From: CAVSIP01 sp963728075
GTDB taxonomy: Bacteria > Actinomycetota > Actinomycetes > JAFAQI01 > DASSKL01
Assembly (NCBI GenBank): GCA_963728075.1
Contig: CAVSIP010000005.1
Coordinates: forward strand, 124,001 to 188,000
Length of the DNA: 64,000 bases
Direction: 5' to 3'
Shown here in pieces: positions 51,467 to 60,579 of the stretch (positions are counted from its first letter, which is position 1; each line of letters begins with the position of its first letter). Made by a program: the position numbers and the translations under genes. The notes below the pieces were generated by a model that saw only the letters and a list, made by a program, of their open reading frames with translations, made no database searches and was not told the origin of the DNA.

Positions 51467-53139
51467 TAGAACCGCGGGGGCTCCATGTAAGTGCCCCACT
51501 CCTCGCGCAGCGCGTCGCACACCTCGCCGAGCGTCGCCTCGGCGCGCACGGCGTCGAGCATGGCCGGGATCATGTTGTCCTCGGTGCGGGAGACCTCGAC
51601 CATCCGGGCCAGGGCGGCGTCGACCGTGGCCTGGTCGCGGCGGGCGCGGCGGTCGGCGAGCGCCTGGCGCTGGTCGACCTCGACCTCGTGGGAGACCCGC
51701 AGGATGTCCAGCTCGCCGACCACGGTGTCGGTGGCCACGTTGACCCCGACGACCTTCTTCTCCCCCTTCTCGACCTTCTGCTGGTAGGAGAACGCGGCCT
51801 CGGCGATCTCGGCCATGAACCAGCCGTCCTCGATCCCGCGCAGGATCCCCGACGTCATCGACCCGTCCGAACCCATCTCGGTGATCCGGGCGAAGATCTC
51901 CTCCGCCTCGGCCTCGAGCCGGTCGGTGAGCGCCTCGACGTACCAGGAGCCGCCGAGCGGGTCCGCGACGTGCGTCACCCCGGTCTCCTCCATGATCACC
52001 TGCTGGGTGCGCAACGCGATCTCCGCGGCCTTCTCGCTCGGCAGCGCCAGCACCTCGTCCAACGCGTTGGTGTGCAGCGAGTTCGTCCCACCCAGCACCG
52101 CCGCGAGCGCCTCCACCGCCGTACGGGTGATGTTGTTGTCCGGCTGCTGCGCGGTCAGGCTCACCCCGGCGGTCTGGGTGTGGAAGCGCAGCCACTGCGC
52201 CCGCTCGGTCCTCGCCCCGTACACGTCGCGCAGCCAGCGGGCCCAGATCCGCCGCGCCGCCCGGAACTTCGCGATCTCCTCGAAGAAGTCCACGTGCGCG
52301 TCGAAGAAGAACGACAGGCCCGGCGCGAAGACGTCCACGTCCAGCCCGCGACTCTTGCCGAGCTCGACGTAGGCGAACCCGTCCGCGAGGGTGTACGCCA
52401 GCTCCTGCGCCGCGGTCGAACCGGCCTCTCGGATGTGGTAGCCGGACACGGAGATCGGCTTGTACCGCGGGATCGCCTCCGCGCAGTACGCCATCAGGTC
52501 ACCGATCAGCCGCAGGTGCGGCTGCGGCGGGAACAGCCACTCCTTCTGCGCGATGTACTCCTTGAAGATGTCGGTCTGCAACGTCCCGTCCAGACCGCCC
52601 AGGTCCACGCCCTGGCGCTCCGCGGCCACCAGGTACATGCAGAACACCGGCACCGCCGGCCCGGAGATCGTCATCGACGTCGTCACATCCCCCAGCGGGA
52701 TGTCGGCGAACAGCAGCTCCATGTCCGACGCGGAGTCGATCGCCACCCCGCAGTGCCCGACCTCGCCCAGCGACCGCGCGTCGTCGGAGTCCCGGCCCAT
52801 CAACGTCGGCATGTCGAACGCCACGGAAAGCCCGGTGCCACCCGCACGCAGCAGCATCTTGTACCGCTCGTTCGTCTGGGTCGCGTTACCGAACCCGGAG
52901 AACTGCCGGATCGTCCACGCCCGCCCCCGGTACCCCGTCGCATACAACCCCCGCGTGAACGGGAACTCCCCCGGCCACCCGATCCGCTCAAACCCGGGCA
53001 CCACCGCACCCTCCGGCGGCCCGTACACCGGGTCCACCTCCACCCCCGACAGCGTCGTGAAGTCCGCATCGCGCTTCTTCGCGGCCTCGAACCGCTCCCG
53101 CCAGCGCCGGCGGCCCGCCTCGATCTCGGCTGCGTCCAC
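51466..53139 (-). CDS. icmA: isobutyryl-CoA mutase large subunit (B12-dependent acyl-CoA mutase)
   Basis: A 557-residue catalytic subunit of a methylmalonyl-CoA-mutase-family enzyme, without the cobalamin-binding domain. The active-site residues that discriminate substrates are Phe80 (WTIRQFSGF) and Gln198 (KEYIAQKEW). Methylmalonyl-CoA mutase has Tyr and Arg at these places, while isobutyryl-CoA mutase has exactly Phe80/Gln198. Tyr234/His235 (SGYHIREAG) are conserved. The GTG start at 53139 has a GGGGAG site 6 bases upstream and reproduces IcmA numbering. A separate B12-binding small subunit must be encoded elsewhere. Downstream of meaB on the same strand. Reaction: isobutyryl-CoA to n-butyryl-CoA. 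Confidence 0.85.
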   Translation of the reverse strand: MDAAEIEAGRRRWRERFEAAKKRDADFTTLSGVEVDPVYGPPEGAVVPGFERIGWPGEFPFTRGLYATGYRGRAWTIRQFSGFGNATQTNERYKMLLRAGGTGLSVAFDMPTLMGRDSDDARSLGEVGHCGVAIDSASDMELLFADIPLGDVTTSMTISGPAVPVFCMYLVAAERQGVDLGGLDGTLQTDIFKEYIAQKEWLFPPQPHLRLIGDLMAYCAEAIPRYKPISVSGYHIREAGSTAAQELAYTLADGFAYVELGKSRGLDVDVFAPGLSFFFDAHVDFFEEIAKFRAARRIWARWLRDVYGARTERAQWLRFHTQTAGVSLTAQQPDNNITRTAVEALAAVLGGTNSLHTNALDEVLALPSEKAAEIALRTQQVIMEETGVTHVADPLGGSWYVEALTDRLEAEAEEIFARITEMGSDGSMTSGILRGIEDGWFMAEIAEAAFSYQQKVEKGEKKVVGVNVATDTVVGELDILRVSHEVEVDQRQALADRRARRDQATVDAALARMVEVSRTEDNMIPAMLDAVRAEATLGEVCDALREEWGTYMEPPRF

Positions 53140-53183
53140 GGGAACTCCCCACCTGGTGGCGACGACGATCTCCTCCCCGCAGG

Positions 53184-54155
53184 TTACGTCGTGACGCCCG
53201 CGACGAGCTCGTCCGCCGCGGCGTACGGGTCCAGCTCCCCCGCGACCACCCGCGCGGCCAGCTGGTCCAGCAGCTTCCCGCCACGGAGGTCGCCCATCCG
53301 CGCGCGCAGAGCGGTGACCGCGATCGCCTCGACCTCGTCGGCCGCCCGGGCCCGGCGGCGAGCAGTCAGCCGGCCCGCTGCCTGCAGCCACTCGGCGTGC
53401 GCGTCGAGCGCGTCCGCGACCTCGGGCACACCCTCCGCACGCGCGGCGACGGTCTTGACGATCGGCGGCGTCCAGGTGTCCCCGCCGGAGCGGTCGGCGA
53501 GGGACAGCATGTTCCGCAGGTCCCGGGCGGTCGCGTCCGCACCCTCCCGGTCCGCCTTGTTCACGACGAAGACGTCGGCGACCTCGAGGATGCCCGCCTT
53601 GGCGGCCTGGATGGAGTCACCCATGCCCGGCGCCACCAGCACCACGGTGGAGTCGGCCATCGACGCCACCTCGACCTCGGCCTGGCCCACACCCACCGTC
53701 TCGACGAGCACCACGTCGCACCCCGCTGCGTCGAGCACGCGCAGTGCCTGCGGCGTCGCCCAGGCGAGCCCGCCCAGGTGCCCCCGGCTCGCCATGGAGC
53801 GGATGAACACCTCCGGGTCGGTGGCGTGGTCCTGCATCCGCACCCGGTCGCCCAGCAGCGCGCCACCGGAGAACGGTGACGACGGGTCCACGGCCAGCAC
53901 GCCGACGCGCAGTCCCCGCCGGCGGTACTCCCCCACGAGCGCGCCGGTCATCGTGGACTTGCCCACGCCGGGCGAGCCGGTCAGGCCCACCACGCGAGCG
54001 TGACCGGCGTGGGGAGCGAGCGCCGCCATCACCGGCCGCAGCAGTGGGGAGGCGTCCTCGACCAGGGAGATCAGCCGGGCGACCGCGCGCGCCTGCCCCT
54101 GACGGGCACCATCGACGAGCGCGTCGACGTCGACGCGCCTGCGCGAGTCGCTCAC
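53184..54155 (-). CDS. meaB: MeaB/ArgK-type G-protein chaperone of B12 mutase
   Basis: A 323-residue P-loop GTPase that loads and protects adenosylcobalamin-dependent mutases. The Walker A is GSPGVGKS (residues 60-67), with AVDPSSPFSGGALLGDRVRMQ, the switch DVVLVETVGVGQAEVEVA and the G4 motif NKADREG. It lies 45 bases upstream of the mutase gene and overlaps the thiolase stop by 4 bases. This supports a single transcript thiolase-meaB-mutase-phosphatase. In this context its partner is the isobutyryl-CoA mutase. Confidence 0.95.
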   Translation of the reverse strand: MSDSRRRVDVDALVDGARQGQARAVARLISLVEDASPLLRPVMAALAPHAGHARVVGLTGSPGVGKSTMTGALVGEYRRRGLRVGVLAVDPSSPFSGGALLGDRVRMQDHATDPEVFIRSMASRGHLGGLAWATPQALRVLDAAGCDVVLVETVGVGQAEVEVASMADSTVVLVAPGMGDSIQAAKAGILEVADVFVVNKADREGADATARDLRNMLSLADRSGGDTWTPPIVKTVAARAEGVPEVADALDAHAEWLQAAGRLTARRRARAADEVEAIAVTALRARMGDLRGGKLLDQLAARVVAGELDPYAAADELVAGVTT

Positions 54156-55339
54156 GCGCCGGGGACGCGGAAGAGCAGGGCGTCACCCTGCCCACCGCCG
54201 CCGCACAGGCCGGCTGCACCCAGTCCGCCGCCGCGACGACGCAGCTCCATGATCAGGGTGAGGGCGATCCGCGCGCCGGACATCCCGATCGGGTGGCCGA
54301 GTGCGATGGCGCCGCCGTTGACGTTGACGCGGTCGGCGTCCAGACCGAGCTCCCGCATCGACTGGATGCCGACGGCGGCGAACGCCTCGTTGATCTCGAC
54401 GAGGTCGAGGGCCGACGGGTCGAGCCCCTCTCGACCGAGCGCCTTGCGGATCGCGTTCGACGGCTGCGACTGCAGGCTCGGGTCAGGACCGGCGACGACA
54501 CCGTGCGCCCCGACCTCGGCGAGGACGGGCGCCCCCAGCTCCTCGGCCTTGCGGCGGCTCATGACGACGACCGCGCACGCGCCGTCGGAGATCTGCGACG
54601 CCGACCCCGCGGTGATCGTCCCGTCGGGTGCGAACGCCGGGCGCAGCCTGCCGAGCGACTCCGCGGTGGTGCCGGGCCGCACCCCTTCGTCCGCCGTCAC
54701 GAGGACGGGGTCGCCCTTGCGCTGCGGGATCGCCACCGGGACGAGCTCGTCGTCGAACCGGCCGTTCTTCATGGCGTCCGCGGCCCGCTCGTGCGAGCGC
54801 GCGGAGAACTCGTCCTGCTCCGCGCGGCTGATGCCGAGCGCGGCGTTGTAGCGCTCCGTCCCCTCCCCCATCGAGCACTGGTCGAACGCGCAGAACAGCC
54901 CGTCGTGCGCCATCGAGTCGACGACCGTGCCGTTGCCGTACCGGTAGCCCGCCCGGGCACCCGGGAGCAGGTGGGGGGCGTTCGTCATCGACTCCATCCC
55001 CCCGGCGACGACGACGTCGAACTCGCCGGCGCCGATGAGCTGGTCGGCGAGCGCGATCGCGTCGAGGCCGGACAGGCACACCTTGTTCACGGTGAGGGCC
55101 GGCACGGTCATCGGGATGCCGCCCTTGACGGCGGCCTGCCGCGCGGTGATCTGCCCCGCGCCGGCCTGGAGCACGTGGCCCATGATCACGTAGTCGACCT
55201 GGTCGCCGGCGACCCCGGCCCGCGCGAGCGCGGCCTCGACGGCGATGCCACCGAGGTCGACGGCCTGGAAGTCGCGCAGGGACCCGAGCAGCTTGCCGAT
55301 CGGGGTCCGCGCGCCGGAGACGACGACCGAGCCGGGCAT
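54152..55339 (-). CDS. acetyl-CoA C-acetyltransferase (thiolase)
   Basis: A 395-residue thiolase II. The acyl-enzyme cysteine is Cys88 (NKVCLSGLDA); later GGMESMTNAPHLLPG, NEAFAAVGIQSM, the His region HPIGMSGARIA and the proton-shuttle Cys in GLCGGGGQGDAL. It condenses two acetyl-CoA or cleaves acetoacetyl-CoA. First gene of the run towards meaB and the mutase. A divergent methylmalonyl-CoA epimerase starts 44 bases away, so the short gap holds both promoters. Confidence 0.96.
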   Translation of the reverse strand: MPGSVVVSGARTPIGKLLGSLRDFQAVDLGGIAVEAALARAGVAGDQVDYVIMGHVLQAGAGQITARQAAVKGGIPMTVPALTVNKVCLSGLDAIALADQLIGAGEFDVVVAGGMESMTNAPHLLPGARAGYRYGNGTVVDSMAHDGLFCAFDQCSMGEGTERYNAALGISRAEQDEFSARSHERAADAMKNGRFDDELVPVAIPQRKGDPVLVTADEGVRPGTTAESLGRLRPAFAPDGTITAGSASQISDGACAVVVMSRRKAEELGAPVLAEVGAHGVVAGPDPSLQSQPSNAIRKALGREGLDPSALDLVEINEAFAAVGIQSMRELGLDADRVNVNGGAIALGHPIGMSGARIALTLIMELRRRGGGLGAAGLCGGGGQGDALLFRVPGA

Positions 55340-55383
55340 GGGGGCCTCCTCGTGATCGCGGGCTCGGCTGTCACGATAAGCCC

Positions 55384-55809
55384 GTGTTCCTGCGCATCGA
55401 CCATGTGGGCATCGCCGTCCGCGACCTGGAGACCAGCACCGCCTTCTACGAGTCGACGTTCGGCCTGACCGTCGTCGCCCGGGAGGTGCACGAGTCGCAG
55501 GGTGTGCGCGAGGCGATGCTGCACGTCGCCGACGTGCAGCACGGCGGGTCGTACGTCCAGCTGCTGGAACCGCTCGGCCCGGACACCCCGGTCGGGAAGT
55601 TCCTGGAGCGCAACGGCGAGGGTGTGCACCACGTCGGCTACGGCGTCGAGGACGTCACGGCGGCGCTCGCCGACCTGCAGGGAAAGGGCGTTCGGCTGGT
55701 GGACGAGCGCCCCCGCCACGGCTCGATGGGGGCGTCCATCGCGTTCCTGCACCCGAAGAGCGTCGGCGGGGTGCTCACGGAGCTGGTGCAGGCGCCACCA
55801 GCGGGGTAG
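55384..55809 (+). CDS. mce: methylmalonyl-CoA epimerase
   Basis: A 141-residue vicinal-oxygen-chelate protein with two beta-alpha-beta halves. Metal ligands are in RIDHVGIAV (His7), the VHHVGYGVED strand and the C-terminal LTELVQ; AIAFLHPKSVGGVLTEL is the family ending. It converts (2S)- and (2R)-methylmalonyl-CoA. Its neighbour mutase has isobutyryl-CoA-type residues, so a true methylmalonyl-CoA mutase is expected elsewhere in the genome. GTG start. Confidence 0.93.
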   Translation: MFLRIDHVGIAVRDLETSTAFYESTFGLTVVAREVHESQGVREAMLHVADVQHGGSYVQLLEPLGPDTPVGKFLERNGEGVHHVGYGVEDVTAALADLQGKGVRLVDERPRHGSMGASIAFLHPKSVGGVLTELVQAPPAG

Positions 55810-55819
55810 GGGTTGCGAC

Positions 55820-56413
55820 ATGGACGAGGAGACCACCTTGCTGCCTGTCGGCGTCGACGCGACCGAGCACGGCTTCGACGTCGTGCTGCGGGGTTACGAC
55901 CGCCAGCAGGTCGACCGCCATCTCGCCGCGTTGGAGGCGCTGCTCACCCAGGCCGAGCGCGAGGCGGAGGTCCAGCGCGCCGAGGCGGAACGGCTGCGCA
56001 CGGAGGCCGACCGGGCGAGGCACGATGCCGGCGACGGGGCCGCGTCGTACGACGGCCTCGGCCGTCGCGTGACCCGGATCCTCAGCCTGGCCGAGGAGGA
56101 GGCGACCGTGCTGCGGGAGCAGGCCCGCCGCGAGCGCGAGCAGGCCGCCCGGGAGCTGGGCGAGCAGCAGACCCAGGGGGAGGCGGCCCGCCGGGGCATC
56201 ATGCAGGCCGCGGAGCGCGATGCCAGCGAGATGACCCGGCGCGCCAACGAGCGTGCGGAGGCGCTGCTCGCGGAGGCCAGCGGCGAGGCGGAACGGCTCG
56301 TCAGCGGCGCTCGCGAGCAGGTGGAGGCGCTGCGCCGGGAGCGGGACGCCATCCGCGGACAGCTGGCCGAGCTGCGGTCGCGGCTGTCCGTGGTGGCCGG
56401 CGAGGAGGCCTAG
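55820..56413 (+). CDS. DivIVA-domain coiled-coil protein
   Basis: A 197-residue protein. An N-terminal DivIVA-type segment (GFDVVLRGYDRQQVDRHLAALE) is followed by an almost continuous coiled coil rich in Glu, Arg and Ala to the end. Full-length DivIVA/Wag31 has a longer domain, so this is a DivIVA-like partner that may associate with membranes or polar growth machinery. ATG 11 bases after the epimerase stop. The end overlaps the convergent hydrolase by 4 bases. Confidence 0.75.
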   Translation: MDEETTLLPVGVDATEHGFDVVLRGYDRQQVDRHLAALEALLTQAEREAEVQRAEAERLRTEADRARHDAGDGAASYDGLGRRVTRILSLAEEEATVLREQARREREQAARELGEQQTQGEAARRGIMQAAERDASEMTRRANERAEALLAEASGEAERLVSGAREQVEALRRERDAIRGQLAELRSRLSVVAGEEA

Positions 56414-57195
56414 GCCTGACCCAGCCCGTCGAGGAACGCACCCACGGCGTGGTTGAACTCCTCGGGCGCCTCCACGGCTGACAGGTGCCCCGAGGACGGG
56501 ATGCGCACCAGCTGCGCGCCGGGGACGGCCGTCGCCATGGCCTCGGCGTCCGCCGGCGGGGACAGCGTGTCCTCCTCGCCTACCAGGACGAGCGTCGGGA
56601 CGCGCACCTCGGCGAGGGTCTGCAGGGAGTCGGGGCGCGCGGCCATCGCCCGGGACGCCCATGCCACGGCCGCCGGGGGGGCCGCCTGCACCAGCGCCTT
56701 GACCCGTCCGAACACCAGCGCACGCTGCTGGAGCGTCGTCGGCCCCACGAGGGTCGGCAGGACCTGGTCGAGCAGGACCGCGGACTCCTCGTCGCTCTCG
56801 ACCGTGCTCGCGAGCTGCTCGCGCCGGGCGCGGCCGTCCGCAGGGTCGGCCGTCGCCTTGGTGTCCGCCAGGACGAGGGCGGCGACCCGCTCGGGGTGCC
56901 GGCGCAGGAACGCCATCGCGACGTACCCGCCCATCGACAGCCCCCCGAGCACCACCGAGTCGAGGCCCTTGCTGTCCAGCAGGGCTGCGAGATCGTCCGC
57001 CACGTGGTCGAGCGAAGGCTCGTCGTCGCCGAGTGGTGAACCGCCGAAACCGCGCTGGTCCGGAGTGATCACCCGGACCCGGTCCGAGAGCGCCTCCCGC
57101 TGCGCCAACCACATCGCCGACGACAGCGGGAAGGCGTGCAGCAGCACGAGCGGGCGGCCGGCGCCGGTCTCACGGTGGTACAGCTCGACAGGCAT
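56410..57195 (-). CDS. alpha/beta hydrolase (PcaD/haloperoxidase-like)
   Basis: A 261-residue hydrolase. The oxyanion segment is VLLHAFPLSSAMW, then TPDQRGFGGSP, the nucleophile LGGLSMGGYVAM, the acid region LVGEEDTLSPP and the His in SSGHLSAVEAPEEF. It is close in layout to 3-oxoadipate enol-lactonase and non-haem haloperoxidase-like enzymes. No pathway context gives a substrate. It overlaps the DivIVA-like gene at the 3' end. Confidence 0.85.
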   Translation of the reverse strand: MPVELYHRETGAGRPLVLLHAFPLSSAMWLAQREALSDRVRVITPDQRGFGGSPLGDDEPSLDHVADDLAALLDSKGLDSVVLGGLSMGGYVAMAFLRRHPERVAALVLADTKATADPADGRARREQLASTVESDEESAVLLDQVLPTLVGPTTLQQRALVFGRVKALVQAAPPAAVAWASRAMAARPDSLQTLAEVRVPTLVLVGEEDTLSPPADAEAMATAVPGAQLVRIPSSGHLSAVEAPEEFNHAVGAFLDGLGQA

Positions 57196-57219
57196 GACCC
57201 CGACCGTAGCGCGGCGCGG

Positions 57220-57939
57220 CTACGCCCCACCGTCCTGCCGCGGCCACGTACGGGGCAGGGGGTACGCGGCCGGCGCCGCGTGGCGCACCACCTCGTCGAG
57301 CACCTCCTCCGCCCGCCCGACGAACAGGTGCTTGGCGCCGAGCATGGCCACGACCTCGGCCTGCGGGATCGCGGCGAACCGCCGCCGCGCCTCCTCCGGA
57401 CGGAGGTAGTCGTCGAGCTCGGGGACGATCGCGACGACCGGACGCCCGTCCCGTCCCCAGGCGGCGAGGTCCGCGTCCGTGGAGTAGCGCAGCGGAGGCG
57501 AGACGAGCAGGAGCCCCAGGACGGCCGGGTCGCGGCCGTGCCGCAGGGCGACGTCGGTCCCGAACGACCAGCCCAGCAGCCACGGGCGCGGCAGGTTCTC
57601 GTACTCCACGAGGTCGAGCGCCGCCGCCACGTCCCACCGCTCGTCCTCGCCGGCGCCGAACTCTCCCTCGCTGCGTCCCTGCTCGCTCCCGGTGCCGCGC
57701 GTGTTGAACCGGAGCACGGCCAGGCCCGCGAGGGCGGGCAGCCGGTTGGCGGCCTTGCGCAGGAGGTGGCTGTCCATCATGCCGCCGTGCGTGGGCAGCG
57801 GGTGCAGGCACACGAGCGTGCCGGTGGGAGCCGCCCTCTCCGGCAGCGCGAGCTCGCCGACGAGCTGCAAGCCGTCCGCGGTGTGCAGGGTCACCGCTTC
57901 CCGGCGCGCCGGCAGCACGGTGTTGGCCCGGATCTCCAT
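57220..57939 (-). CDS. alpha/beta hydrolase (dienelactone-hydrolase/YtpA-like)
   Basis: A 239-residue hydrolase. It has TLVCLHPLPTHGGMMDSHL near the start, FNTRGTGSEQGRSEG, the nucleophile in LLGWSFGTDVALRHG and a C-terminal AKHLFVG that supplies His. The arrangement (CLHPhPxxGG, RGxGxS, GxSxG) is seen in bacterial proteins of the alpha/beta hydrolase family related to CocE/acyl hydrolases. Its substrate is unknown. Separate from the previous hydrolase by 24 bases, same strand. Confidence 0.8.
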   Translation of the reverse strand: MEIRANTVLPARREAVTLHTADGLQLVGELALPERAAPTGTLVCLHPLPTHGGMMDSHLLRKAANRLPALAGLAVLRFNTRGTGSEQGRSEGEFGAGEDERWDVAAALDLVEYENLPRPWLLGWSFGTDVALRHGRDPAVLGLLLVSPPLRYSTDADLAAWGRDGRPVVAIVPELDDYLRPEEARRRFAAIPQAEVVAMLGAKHLFVGRAEEVLDEVVRHAAPAAYPLPRTWPRQDGGA

Positions 57940-57963
57940 CGCGCTGTCCCTACCCGCCGCAGC

Positions 57964-58278
57964 TCACCCGTAGCGCGGGGCGTTGCGCGAGCGGGTGACA
58001 CCCGTCCCGCGCCGCTCCCGCGCCGCCCAGCAGGGCCGGTGCCAGTGCCGGCGGTCCAACTCCGGGTCGCCGTCCAGCGGCCACACCACGACGTGGGCGA
58101 CACCGGGACGGATCTCCTGGTCGCAGCCCGGGCAGCGGTAGGTCTTCACCGCTCGGTCGCCGGTGACGGGCCGGACCGCGTGGTCGGCACCGCGGAAAGC
58201 CTCCACCGTGCCGATCCCCGCGGGATCAGGCCTGGTCCCGGGCGCGTCCTCGCGCCGCCGGTGCCGGCGCGGGCTCAC
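57964..58278 (-). CDS. small zinc-ribbon-like actinobacterial protein
   Basis: A 104-residue basic protein. Its middle has the CPGCDQEIRPG knuckle, then HVVVWPL and RRHWHRPCWAARERR, so two Cys and a His/Cys pair could bind zinc. The N-terminus is Arg-rich and disordered. This pattern is widely conserved in actinobacteria near 3-hydroxyacyl-CoA dehydrogenases, without an assigned function. It overlaps the start of the upstream dehydrogenase's stop by 4 bases (58275-58278), indicating coupling. Confidence 0.7.
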   Translation of the reverse strand: MSPRRHRRREDAPGTRPDPAGIGTVEAFRGADHAVRPVTGDRAVKTYRCPGCDQEIRPGVAHVVVWPLDGDPELDRRHWHRPCWAARERRGTGVTRSRNAPRYG

Positions 58279-59759
58279 CGACGTCCGGCCTCACGCATCC
58301 GCCGGCCGACCGTGACCAGCTGGGCCAGCAGCGGCGCGGGCCACAGCGCCGGCTCCCGCACCTCGGCGTACTGGTGGCGCAGGCCCGCGACGACGGCCTC
58401 GGGGCCCACCGCGTCGAGGACGGTCAGTGGCCCCTCGGGGTATCCGCAGCCGAGCCGCATCGCGGCGTCGACGTCGTCCGCGGTGGCGTACCCCACCTCG
58501 ACCATGCGCACCGCGTCGTTGAGGTGCGGGTAGAGCAGCGCCTCGACGACCAGCCCGGCCCGGTCGCCGCAGACGACCGGAACCAGCCCAGCCGCGGCCA
58601 CGGCGGCGGTGACCGCGGCCACCGCCTCCGGTGAGGTCGCGCGGGTGCGGACGACCTCGACGACGTCGTGGTCGCGTCCCGTGCGGGGACGGTGCAGCCC
58701 GACCACCTGCTCCGGCCGGTCCGCACCCGCCGGCGCAGCCGCGACCGGCTGCTCCCCCGTCGGGACGGCCACCGCGTCCCAGTCGCCTCCTGCCTCAGCA
58801 ACCGCCTCGGCGCCCGCCTTGCTCAGTCGCCCGGCGAGCTCGCCGTGGTCACCGAGCAACGCGACCCGCCCGCCCGGAGCGGACGCTGGCCTCTCGGCCG
58901 TCTCGGCGGCGTGGTCGTAGAAGCCGCGGCCGGTCTTGCGGCCGAGCAGTCCCGCGGTGACCAGCTCCCGGAGCACCGGCGCAGGGACGTGGCGCGGGTC
59001 GCGGGACTGCGCGTACATCGTCTCCACGACCTCGAGCGCGGTGTCCAGGCCGATCATGTCGAGCAGAGCCAGCGGCCCCATGGGCAGACCGACCGCGCCG
59101 GTCATGGCGGCGTCGAGCTCGTCCCGGCCGACGTGACCCTCGCCGTACATGCGGGCCGCGTGGTTGAGGTAGCCGAGGAGCAGCCAGTTCGCGACGAAGC
59201 CGGCCCGGTCGCGGACGCTCACCGGCGTCTTGCCGCAGCGCTCGGCGAGCGCGACCACCGCGGCGACCACGTCCTCGTCGCTCACGACCGTGCGCACCAC
59301 CTCGACCAGGCGCATGACGGGAGCGGGGTTGAAGAAGTGCATGCCGACCACGCGACCGGGCCGCGACGTGGCGACCGCGATCTCGGTCACCGACAGCGAG
59401 GACGTGTTCGTGGCCAGGATGGTCTCGGGCGGGCAGCGCCGGTCGAGGTCGGCGAACAGCGCGGCCTTGACGTCCATCCGCTCCGGGACCGCCTCGATGA
59501 CCAGCTCCGCCTCGGCGAGCCGGTCGCGGTCCGTGCTGAGGACGAGCCGGTCGAGCGCCTGGTCCCGGTCGGCCTCCGCGAGCCGGCCCCGGGAGACGGC
59601 CCGGTCCAGCGAGGCGGTGAGACGGTCCTGCCCACGCTCGAGGGTCTCGTCGGTCGCCTCCAGGCCGATCACGCGCACCCCCGCGCGCAGCATGACCTCG
59701 GCGATGCCGGCGCCCATCTGGCCCAGGCCGACGACCCCGACCGTCTCCACAGCTGCCAC
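58275..59759 (-). CDS. 3-hydroxyacyl-CoA dehydrogenase
   Basis: A 494-residue NAD-dependent dehydrogenase. The Rossmann start is VGVVGLGQMGAGIAEVML, then ATNTSSLSVTEIA, GMHFFNPAPVMRLVEVV, GFVANWLLLGYLNHAARM and GLPMGPLALLDMIGLD. The C-terminal domain is present twice: the second copy contains VVEALLYPHLNDAVRMVE and GCGYPEGPLTVLDAVG. This double form resembles PaaH/Hbd-type proteins. Reaction: 3-hydroxyacyl-CoA to 3-oxoacyl-CoA in beta-oxidation or phenylacetate breakdown. No operon with nucS can be inferred (78-base gap). Confidence 0.93.
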   Translation of the reverse strand: MAAVETVGVVGLGQMGAGIAEVMLRAGVRVIGLEATDETLERGQDRLTASLDRAVSRGRLAEADRDQALDRLVLSTDRDRLAEAELVIEAVPERMDVKAALFADLDRRCPPETILATNTSSLSVTEIAVATSRPGRVVGMHFFNPAPVMRLVEVVRTVVSDEDVVAAVVALAERCGKTPVSVRDRAGFVANWLLLGYLNHAARMYGEGHVGRDELDAAMTGAVGLPMGPLALLDMIGLDTALEVVETMYAQSRDPRHVPAPVLRELVTAGLLGRKTGRGFYDHAAETAERPASAPGGRVALLGDHGELAGRLSKAGAEAVAEAGGDWDAVAVPTGEQPVAAAPAGADRPEQVVGLHRPRTGRDHDVVEVVRTRATSPEAVAAVTAAVAAAGLVPVVCGDRAGLVVEALLYPHLNDAVRMVEVGYATADDVDAAMRLGCGYPEGPLTVLDAVGPEAVVAGLRHQYAEVREPALWPAPLLAQLVTVGRRMREAGRR

Positions 59760-59837
59760 CGCGCGCTCCTCCGATCTGCGGGCCGTTCCTGCCCCCCAGT
59801 GTCGCGCAGCTGCTGAGGCGGCCGGTGGCCCCGGCCG

Positions 59838-60500
59838 CTAGAACAGCGTGGGGTTGGCCGGCTCGATGCCGCGCAGCGCGTCGTAGTCGAGCGTCACGCA
59901 GTCGATTCCACGGTCGGCGGCGAGCACGCGCGCCTGCGGGGTGATCTGCTGGGCGGCGAGCACCCCGCGTACGGGCCGCAGCAGCGGGTCCCGCTCGAGT
60001 CGCTGCAGGTAGCGGGTGAGCTGCTCGACGCCGTCGATCTCCCCCCGCCGCTTGATCTCCACCGCGACGGTGCGCCCCTCGTGGTCGCGGCAGAGCAGGT
60101 CCACCGGGCCGATGTCGGTGGGGAACTCCCGGCGGACCAGGCGCCAGCCCGTGCCCAGGACCTCGCAGCGGTCGGCGAGCAGCTCCTGCAGGTGCGCCTC
60201 GACGCCGTCCTTGCGCAGGCCGGGGTCGACGCCGAGCTCGTGCGAGGTGTCGTGCAGCACCTCCTCGACGGTGATGAGCAGCTGCTCCCCCGCCTTGTTG
60301 GTCACCGTCCACAGACCGTCCTCACCGGTCTCGAGGGTGCAGGGCGGGCTCATCCAGTTCAGCGGCTTGTAGGCCCCGCCGTCGGCGTGCACGGAGACAC
60401 TGCCGTCCGCCTTGACGAGCAGCAGCCGAACGGCGAGCGGCAGGTGGGCGGTGAGCCGGCCGACGTAGTCGACGCTGCACCGGGCAACGACGAGGCGCAC
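59838..60500 (-). CDS. nucS: mismatch-specific endonuclease NucS/EndoMS
   Basis: A 220-residue NucS, the non-canonical mismatch-repair endonuclease of actinobacteria that cuts both strands at G-T and related mismatches. The N-terminal dimer domain (MRLVVARCSVDYVGRLTAHL) is followed by the RecB-like nuclease core. Metal ligands are in DIGPVDLLCRD and VAVEIKRRGEIDGVEQLTRYL. The C-terminal ANPTLF matches the beta-clamp-binding peptide. It is full length and supports an actinobacterial host lacking MutS/MutL. It is divergent from the secreted protein gene. Confidence 0.95.
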   Translation of the reverse strand: MRLVVARCSVDYVGRLTAHLPLAVRLLLVKADGSVSVHADGGAYKPLNWMSPPCTLETGEDGLWTVTNKAGEQLLITVEEVLHDTSHELGVDPGLRKDGVEAHLQELLADRCEVLGTGWRLVRREFPTDIGPVDLLCRDHEGRTVAVEIKRRGEIDGVEQLTRYLQRLERDPLLRPVRGVLAAQQITPQARVLAADRGIDCVTLDYDALRGIEPANPTLF

Positions 60501-60579
60501 CGGGCGACCTTAACCGCTCCGGTGCCACCCGCAGGCGCGCCCGGCAGGAGCGTGCTGCCGGCCGTCGAAATCCTTCGCC

